A DNA stretch of 22,702 nt, taken from Chara braunii (lineage: Eukaryota; Streptophyta; Charophyceae; Charales; Characeae). Of this stretch, positions 17,316 through 22,702 are shown piece by piece (the first letter of the stretch is position 1; each line of letters begins with the position of its first letter). A model generated the notes under the pieces. The model saw only the letters and a program-made list of their open reading frames with translations, did no database searches and had not been told where the DNA came from. Position numbers and translations under genes: made by a program. Location: NCBI GenBank assembly GCA_003427395.1, contig BFEA01000002.1, positions 1,708,361 through 1,731,062 on the forward strand, in the 5' to 3' direction.

Positions 17316-17828
17316 TCAATCGCGTGGTTCGGCCAATTGTCGGTGCCACTCGTAACAAGCTTTGGATTCTGCCGAGGAGGGCTGTAAACGGAGGTTGTGC
17401 ACTCGCCGTTCGGCTTCGGTTCGAGTCTGTCGGGTAGTTCTCGAAGCTCGGCGCGCCCTGTAATGCTGGCAACCTTCGCACGACAGGCTGGGCCAATAGC
17501 GAGCTATGGAGTTCCACGGAACCACTATGAGTTGGTGATAGGGGAGGAGGAGATGGAAGGGAGGGAAATTGGTGGTGATAACGACGAAGCCCGGGGATAT
17601 GTAGTATTGAGTATTGTCCGTATTGGGGTAGTCTGGGCCTATAGGATCGCTGGTTATAGCCCAGTGGAAATCCCCCGCGCATAGTCGGTCGTGCTCCGTC
17701 AGACAGGGGAATTCCGGGTATCCCAAGTTTCCTCGTAGTCTACGTTGTTCGCCTTCCCAATACTCGCTATATTCCGGGTCCCTCAGGTTTTCGTAGCCGG
17801 ACGCCCAAGAGGGAGATCTCACAGCCAT
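17316..17828 (-). CDS. LTR-encoded ORF (170 aa), conserved between elements A and B
   Basis: The ORF is open from ATG at 17828 to TGA at 17316 in the sense direction of element A. The N-terminus is polar and aromatic (SWASGYENLRDPEYSEYW). The middle carries GFVVITTNFPPFHLLLP and VPWNSIARYWPS followed by Cys-x2-Cys (CEGC), and the C-terminus is Arg-rich with SSAESKACYEWHRQL. Element B encodes the same order (FPPYSLLLP, IPWSAMAPHWPS, CNYC, SDSELCSERRRDL). Over a 41-residue core 22 residues match, and 15 of those 22 use different codons, for example Leu-Leu-Leu-Pro as CTCCTCCTCCCC here and TTGTTGTTGCCG there. That argues for past selection on protein. No known family recognised; no signal peptide or transmembrane segment is obvious. 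The Cys pair could bind metal only with partners elsewhere. Confidence 0.7.
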   Translation of the reverse strand: MAVRSPSWASGYENLRDPEYSEYWEGEQRRLRGNLGYPEFPCLTEHDRLCAGDFHWAITSDPIGPDYPNTDNTQYYISPGFVVITTNFPPFHLLLPYHQLIVVPWNSIARYWPSLSCEGCQHYRARRASRTTRQTRTEAERRVHNLRLQPSSAESKACYEWHRQLAEPRD

Positions 17829-18397
17829 GTCCGTTTAGTAAGTCGAATCCCCCTCATCCTTACACGGGGTTAAGGCCGACTCACGCGGACGAGCGCGTAC
17901 GTGGCGACTCGACTTTTTCAAGATCGCGATCGTGCTCGCTCGTACTCGTAAGGAACAACCGATTGGTTCCAGGACCTGTTACGTTCAGCATAAGTGCAAA
18001 TATGCTACCAATCACTACATGCCATAGATGTGACGCAGAAGGACAATCAACTAATCACAGCACTTCCGAGTGTTAACGACGAGACCCCAGACATCAAGAC
18101 GAGCATTTTCAATCAGTTCTGAGCGTATAGCTCCCGCAAGTCAACATTGGTTAGAGACGAAACCGGCATCGCAAAACAGAGTTAGAAATCCGAAAAGATC
18201 ACTAATAAAAGGGAATCTACATTCATTTCATGCATGCATACCGAATAAAATCACAGGAAAATCCGAGACGATGTAAAAATGAAGTTCAAAAAAGGAGGGC
18301 CGTGACAAGAAAATCGGCTATTCCAGTATCCAAAATTGTACAGATGAACAAGGGAGGAAGGATACAACAAAAAGGAACCTTGTCCCGTACCCACACA

Positions 18398-18399
<2 letters not shown>

Positions 18400-18481
<82 letters not shown>
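18400..18481. repeat. CT microsatellite in the 5' LTR
   Basis: A perfect (CT)n run of about 81 bases in the same place as the 59-base run of the 3' LTR, (GA)n on the sense strand. The length difference arose after insertion. Confidence 0.96.
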
Positions 18482-18484
<3 letters not shown>

Positions 18485-18737
18485 TTCCTGATACCGGCAG
18501 TCCATCGCCGTGTATCAAAGCAGAGTTGTCATCCCGCTTGGTTCAAGCATGCAAATCAGGCTCACATGTGCGCAACAGTCCGTCGTGGCCCCGCACATCA
18601 ACCCCGCATACCCGACATCAACTCGTCGGATCGCCCAAATCTTGCACTCACTTGCCTTCCAAACTTGCTCGTTAGCCGACCCTCACTGATCGCGCTAACC
18701 TCGAAATTCTTAGAGAGACAACTAATCGTGCTTGCGA

Positions 18738-18745
18738 AATTTATA
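18738..18745 (-). promoter_or_regulatory. TATA-like box in the 5' LTR
   Basis: Minus-strand TATAAATT lies about 790 bases inside the LTR start, with the same surroundings as in the 3' LTR. A transcript started just downstream would include the microsatellite, the LTR ORF, the PBS and gag. The promoter role is inferred from motif and position. Confidence 0.45.
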
Positions 18746-19527
18746 CCGTGCATGCTTGCGCGAGGGATACGGGATTAGCCTGAAGTGATGAGAAGGAGAA
18801 GAGAGGAAGTGCCTACATTTGCATGTCTGGGCCGCGGCGCGGGGTACTGAGCCACTCTCCGCCCATCGATCCGGTTGTGCAGGCATAGAAACCAATCAGG
18901 TCAAGGAAGAAGGCGTGCATGCGCGGGCGAGCACAAGGGGGGAAGAGGGAAGAACACGAAGGACATCAAGAACAAGAAGATTACAGTTGCAATCACACCC
19001 GCCAAAACTTTTACAGTTACGTGCAATATTAAGGCGCAAAAAAGAAGTCAGAACTCAGATCTTGTCGCGGCAGGGCGTGCGTAAGCAAGGAGCGCCGTGC
19101 AGCAAAATTCAGAAGGCGCCTAAATTGCTAGCTTAAGTCCTAATTGCAAAGGAAAAAATCCGAAGAAAAACAATTTCGAGAGCCCGTGGAGGATCGACAC
19201 CAGTTGAAAATTCAAAACGGTATTCCCGAGCGATGATCACGTCAAAAATTCTCAGTGCTCACAGTAGAACAGGAAAGAAAAATTTATGGTACAGTTATTC
19301 TTCGCGCTCGTTAAGGCACGGTTCTCCAACCATTGGCACGGGATCTTCCCGACACCGATATGATATTCTCAGCAGAAAAACGAAAAAAAAACGAGGACAT
19401 CTATGCAATTTGTTCGCCCGGCCCGTATGCCCACAACTCACCCCTTCGACCCGTCGTATAATGACTCGTACTTCCCCAAACAACTTCGCACAGAAGATCG
19501 CGTGGTTTCAGAAAGTGGTTCGGCACA

Positions 19528-19531
19528 GTCT
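19528..19531. repeat. Right target-site duplication of element A (GTCT)
   Basis: GTCT directly follows the CGGCACA terminus and runs into AGGCCACACC, a minisatellite unit. It pairs with the GTCT at 3870-3873. Confidence 0.75.
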
Positions 19532-19806
19532 AGGCCACACCTGTGGCTGGGTCATGACCGAGATGTCTTTGGCACGCCCATGGTTGCGCCGCATTTTTTT
19601 ATTTTTTTTTTCGCGTCTGCGTATGCCAGGTCCGAGTTGTCTAGGCCACACCCGTGGCTGGGCCATGACCCAGATGTCTTGGCCACGCCCATGGTTGGGC
19701 CACGACTGAGATGTCTACTCCACGCCCGTGGCTGGGCCACAACCGAGATGTCTTGGCCACACCTGTGGAAGGGCCACGACCGAGATACCTAGGCCACAAC
19801 CCTGGG
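19528..19806. repeat. 37-bp minisatellite hosting the element A insertion
   Basis: Units of exactly 37 bases start at 19636, 19673, 19710, 19747 and 19784, each like GATGTCTTGGCCACGCCCAT plus GGTTGGGCCACGACCGA. Two more units in the same style are phased at 19525 (interrupted by the element) and 19562. T-rich sequence and TCGCGTCTGCGTATGCCA (about 19595-19635) interrupt the array. Units differ by a few bases each. Confidence 0.93.
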
Positions 19807-20930
19807 GAAACGAGCCAAAAACAGGAAGGCCTGCTACCGGTAACTGCTCCCAGGCCAGGCCAGGGGAAAAAGAGCAGTACCGCCACATCTTGTTTTTACC
19901 AATTATTGAACGAATAGGCCGTCAAACTCATAGCTTAACTGTTTTTCTTGCAATTTCTAATTGGTCTTCACCCAAGCTTGCAGTCGACGGTGTTTCCGCA
20001 AATTCTGAACTGTGCAGCGGTCATAGGCCCAGTTTTTTTTTTTTTTTTTTTTTTTTTCGGAAGTTACTCGTTTATTATAAAATCAGTGGAACGAGAGTGA
20101 AAGAGAGGGCCAGAGTTTGACGCGCCAGCTTCCAGAGTTGCGCCATCTTCCAACCCCCCCCCTTCTCTTTTTGTGATCTCCTGCAACCAGAGCGAAGAGG
20201 CCCCTTTTGTTTTTTCATGAATCGATGCGCATTACTCCTAATTAAAGAGGCCTGCACCTTGACGTTTTGATAGGTTTTTGGAATTGCATCTTCAAGTTTT
20301 CGCAATTCGGGAAATACATGGGAATTACGTGCGCCTCAACGAACGCGCTGGGGATTTGGCTCGACGGTTAAGGAATTCCGGAATAAGCGAGACCCGACGT
20401 ATCCTTTTTGTTCGTAAATGTTTTCGACTTCGTCTTGGAAAACTCTGGGAATTCTTGTGTGAATCTGAATAGGCGTAGGACTTTTTTCCTCGTTCACTCT
20501 ACGAGCGGAATTGGTGTTTTTCAATTTTGAATTAGTGTAGGATTCTGAATGAGCTGTAACTGTTTCGATGCCCTTTTTGCTTTCGTGTCGGTGCCATGCA
20601 TGCGAGCTCCTCTCCCCTCCTCCCCCCCCTCTTCGTTTCCCTCGCTATCTTCAACACTTTCTTCTTCACGCTCACGCTCCTTCTCTCTTTGTAACCGTTT
20701 TTCCATCTCTTCTTTGCCTCGTGCGCCTTTTCTCTTTCTTGATCGTCTGAATCTTGGTTTCGTGTCGCGTTATCCTTCGTGCCCTTCTTCTTCCCGCTCT
20801 AATCCTTGCACTGGAATACCCTGTCGATTTCCTCCTCCTCCCCTCTAGCCAAAGAGACGCACCGTGTAAGAAGGAAATTCCAGTTACACGACGATTCTGA
20901 TTGGCTACAACTGGGATCCAAGGGCTCAAC
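19807..20930 (+). other. Unassigned stretch, probably including the start of element B's LTR
   Basis: No credible gene is visible. Landmarks: CCAGGCCAGGCCAGG near 19850, a T run of 25 at 20033-20057, and pyrimidine-rich sequence at about 20610-20700. The segment just before 20930 (CCGTGTAAGAAGGAAATTC) resembles the stretch before the LTR ORF in element A (CCGTGTAAGGATGAGGGGGA), so the LTR of B extends upstream of 20870. I could not find its TG terminus; a target duplication cannot be tested. Confidence 0.45.
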
Positions 20931-21641
20931 ATGGCTTTTGTCGGACGATTATCCCCGAACCTTCCCCTACCTCTCCCTACCTCAGTCCTAACCCTTCCTA
21001 GCATCTACCTCCTTTTCCGCAACTATAAATTCCTCAAGCGCTACCGAAAATCTCTCTTTCAACTCATCAGCCAGCTTCCGGGAAGCAGTGGCTAGGTGAT
21101 ACGTGTGAAGGTCCGACTGGGCGCCGTTTCGTGCCCCCGCCATGCCCCCTTCCCGTACTACGAGGAGAGGACACGTGTATGCAAGTGGGACGTACAAGAA
21201 GTCGTCCCCAAGGTCGACGGGCGTTATTACTTCCCACCCAAGACCCGGTGCTTCGGATTCCTCGGTGCGGGATTCCTCATCATCGATACACACTTTCCAC
21301 CTTATTCGTTGTTGTTGCCGTTTAATGAGTTGATTGTCATCCCGTGGTCGGCAATGGCGCCTCATTGGCCTAGCACTTTGTGCAACTATTGTTGCTGCAC
21401 TGAGCGTTATAGAGCCAAGGGTTTCCATTACCGCACATGTGGCGAGGACAAACACAAGGAGAGAGCCACTCGATGGAGACCCTCCATGTCGGACTCAGAG
21501 TTGTGTAGTGAACGCCGACGTGACCTCATCCGAAAACAGGATACTACATGTGTACCCTCCCCCTTTCATTCGAAACGAAGGGCAACGGCCCAGTGGGAAG
21601 CACAACGCTACTTTCTTGGATTAAATTTCCCATTGTCGTGA
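20931..21641 (+). pseudogene. LTR-encoded ORF of element B, with one in-frame TAG
   Basis: One frame runs from ATG at 20931 to TGA at 21639-21641, interrupted by TAG at 21093-21095. After the TAG, 181 codons are open. The part from about 21165 is homologous to the ORF at 17316-17828: TRVCKWDV, then GFLIIDTHFPPYSLLLP, IPWSAMAPHWPS, CNYC, YRAKG and SELCSERRRDL. The N-terminal 54 codons (LPLPLPTSVLTLP, KFLKRYRKSL) show little similarity to A and may not be coding. The true start is unresolved, since no ATG precedes the conserved core after the TAG. The C-terminal extension past residue ~145 (TTCVPSPFHSKRR) is absent from A. Confidence 0.6.
21024..21031 (+). promoter_or_regulatory. TATA-like box in element B's LTR
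   Basis: TATAAATT occurs in CAACTATAAATTCC. It is the same octamer as in element A's LTRs but lies much closer to the conserved ORF core. If used, the ORF part before about 21060 would not be in the transcript. Confidence 0.35.
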
Positions 21642-21847
21642 GCCCCTCGAGCGCCTTTTTCTTCAACCCCCGCAGTGACCGTTCCCTTCTTACTAAAGTC
21701 GGACCAACACGGGGGATCTCAGTTTTGTTTTGTGTCCCCACACTCAATTTTCCCAAAAATCCTTCGCATGCCCCATCTTTCTTGTTCTTCCCGGGCCTTT
21801 CGGCGAACCAAAATACTTCGATCGGAAAGCAGCACAAGGCGTGAGGT

Positions 21848-21860
21848 TGGTATCGGAGCC
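21848..21860 (+). promoter_or_regulatory. Primer-binding site of element B
   Basis: TGGTATCGGAGCC, identical to the PBS of element A over 13 bases and followed by the same GACAC. It is one mismatch from the plant initiator Met-tRNA complement. Confidence 0.9.
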
Positions 21861-21983
21861 GACACGTGTCGGTTTTGACATTAGTAAGACGAGGTGGCTA
21901 GAGGAAGATCAGCCAACCGATCTAATCGGCTGAGTTCTCCTGTCACTCGACAAAGGTCAGCGGAGGCTTGATCGGGGATGCCC

Positions 21984-22361
21984 ATGGCTGACGCCAATGG
22001 AGCAACTCCCCGGGTGATGGTGAGTATCCCCGCCACCTTCCCGTTTTACCCCAATCATACTCATACCGAAGCATGACTCGAAGCCGTACAAGCTCAGGGA
22101 TATGGGGCTAAGGATCTTCCTCGCGTCATCACCCTACTCCTCAGGAACACCGCTCATGATTGGTTCAGAAGGCATACTAGGTGGGTAGATTGGGATACCT
22201 TTAAGAGAGCGTTCTTAGCTAGATTTGGCGAAGTCGGTAAGGATGTTGGCTGGTTTATGTTAAAAACCTGCCCCTAAGGACCCGGAGAGTTGCTACCCGA
22301 CTTTGTGGATTGGTTTCAAACCGCGCTAGATCTATGTATGCTAGCGGCTCCGGTCGCTGCG
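21984..22361 (+). pseudogene. gag: gag fragment of element B
   Basis: ATG at 21984, 123 bases after the PBS, opens MADANGATPRVMVSIPATF. TGA at 22074-22076 and TAA at 22275-22277 interrupt the frame. The capsid-type block AHDWFRRHTRWVDWDTFKRA and FLARFGEVGKDVGWF, then DFVDWFQTALDL, matches the general Ty3 gag pattern. Recognisable gag stops near LCMLAA, where GC-rich repeat sequence begins. No zinc knuckle, protease or RT is seen before the window ends. Confidence 0.85.
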
Positions 22362-22663
22362 GGCATGACCGCGGCCGGCGGTCGGGGCCACGGGGCCACG
22401 GGGCCACGGGGCCGCGGTCATGACTGCAGCGGCCACGACCGAAATCGGCTCGTTGCGGCCGAGGGGAGGGGGGTCCTGCCAATCGGGGTCTGGATTCTGA
22501 CGGCGCGACCAGGGCCCCAACCCCCCCCCATTGAAAAAAAAGAAAAAAATTAAAAAATGGGGGGGTCCATTTTTTTTGGGGGGGGGGAAATAATGGATCC
22601 CCTTTTTCTTTTCTTTTTTTCCTTTTCTTTTTTCCGTTTGATTGCACGATTGCGCAGTTTTTT

Positions 22664-22666
<3 letters not shown>
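22362..22666. repeat. GC-rich GGCCACGG repeat insertion with homopolymers
   Basis: Tandem GGGGCCAC units and CATGACCGCGGCC/GGTCATGACTGC arms are followed by long C, A, G and T runs that form inverted homopolymer blocks (CCATT...AATGG). It resembles the GC-rich ends and homopolymer core of the insertion at 10115-11150, in the same orientation relative to the host element. No coding content. Confidence 0.65.

Positions 22667-22702
<36 letters not shown>
22667..22702. repeat. ATTG tetranucleotide microsatellite at the window edge
   Basis: Nine perfect ATTG units run to the last base, so its full length is unknown. Confidence 0.97.

Larger units (their letters stand above)
3874..19527 (-). mobile_element. 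Full-length giant-LTR Ty3/gypsy retrotransposon (element A), 15.65 kb
   Basis: Two direct repeats of about 2.7-3.1 kb (3874-7004 and 16859-19527) flank a minus-strand internal region with, in order, PBS, gag, protease, RT, RNase H, PHD finger, integrase and an additional ORF region. The element starts TGTG(C/A)CGAACC and ends GGGCGTCACA on its own strand, and both outer ends abut the 4-bp duplication GTCT (plus-strand reading). By eye the LTRs differ at about 20 of 240 positions in a sampled stretch (near 6381-6620 against 18899-19140), so the insertion is old. There are many internal stops and frameshifts plus three later insertions. Ty3 membership follows from RT, RNase H and integrase motifs in that order; a lineage such as Tat or Athila is possible from the large 3' ORF region but is not shown. 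Confidence 0.93.
16859..19527 (-). repeat. 5' LTR of element A (2669 bp)
   Basis: Direct repeat of 3874-7004, without the foldback insertion. It starts TGTGCCGAACC on the minus strand at 19527 and runs to the PBS. The inner end reads GGGCGTGAGGT before the PBS and lacks the GGGCGTCACA terminus seen at the outer end of the 3' LTR. It contains a TATA-like box, a CT microsatellite and an open 170-codon sense ORF. By the order TATA (18738), repeat (18400-18481), ORF (17828-17316), PBS, the ORF would lie in the transcribed leader of the genomic RNA if that TATA box is used. Confidence 0.92.
20931..21847 (+). repeat. 5' LTR of element B, 3' portion
   Basis: It ends GGCGTGAGGT directly before the PBS at 21848, exactly as the 5' LTR of element A does. 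It contains a TATA-like box and the second copy of the LTR ORF. The true start lies upstream and was not found. Confidence 0.7.
20931..22361 (+). mobile_element. Related Ty3/gypsy element, 5' end only (element B)
   Basis: The plus strand shows an LTR 3' part, an identical 13-base PBS, a leader and gag, then a GC-rich insertion near 22350 that ends recognisable gag. The LTR end resembles that of element A: TTTCCCAAAAATCCTT, then CTTCCCGGGCC, CGATCGGAAAG and GGCGTGAGGTTGG. It points away from element A, so their 5' LTRs face each other across the minisatellite. The 5' boundary given is the LTR ORF start, not the true end, which is not resolved. The rest of the element lies beyond the window. 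Confidence 0.85.

Noticed and set aside
19636-19806. CRISPR-like array
   Set aside because: The 37-base units are head to tail with no unique spacers, and the sequence context is eukaryotic.
20988-21455. Minus-strand 155-codon ORF
   Set aside because: It is antisense to the conserved LTR ORF of element B and has no counterpart in element A.

Overview
The window is eukaryotic, intergenic and almost wholly repeat-derived. Large Ty3/gypsy LTR retrotransposons with plant-type features (an initiator-Met-tRNA-like primer site, a chromodomain integrase, LTRs of 2.7-3.1 kb, nested MITE-like and SINE-like insertions) point to a streptophyte (land plant or charophyte alga) with a large genome. I cannot name the species from sequence alone. 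No intact host gene was found; nearly every coding stretch is a decayed retroelement gene.

Layout. (1) 1-3432, plus strand: the 3' part of a chromovirus-type Ty3 element (RNase H, integrase with a complete D,D35E triad, chromodomain, about 1.1 kb untranslated region, 311-bp 3' LTR with 11-bp terminal inverted repeats). (2) 3433-3869: a spacer with a tRNA-derived SINE head on the minus strand and T-rich sequence. (3) 3874-19527, minus strand: a 15.65-kb Ty3 element (element A) with two long direct LTRs (3' LTR 3874-7004, 5' LTR 16859-19527), a PBS, gag, protease, RT, RNase H, a PHD-type zinc finger, integrase, and about 2.2 kb of further ORFs between integrase and the 3' LTR. It is flanked by a 4-bp target duplication (GTCT) and sits in a 37-bp minisatellite whose uninterrupted units show the empty site. 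Three later insertions lie inside it: a 471-bp foldback element with 8-bp target duplication in the 3' LTR, an AT-rich foldback element in RNase H, and a GC-rich element with a 501-N assembly gap in integrase. (4) 19528-19806: the rest of the minisatellite. (5) About 20 kb to 22361, plus strand: the 5' end of a related element (element B) with LTR, PBS and gag, cut by another GC-rich insertion, followed by a GATT microsatellite at the window edge. Elements A and B stand head to head.

The most interesting signals are an ORF inside the LTRs of both A and B, whose protein is conserved while its codons differ synonymously; a canonical C4HC3 PHD finger inside the pol frame of element A between RNase H and integrase; the acidic additional ORF region in the env position of A; an approximately 85-bp-arm hairpin in the foldback element; and a strong CGA-to-TGA bias among internal stop codons, which reads as methylation-driven decay. 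Domain calls come from motif reading by eye, without database searches.
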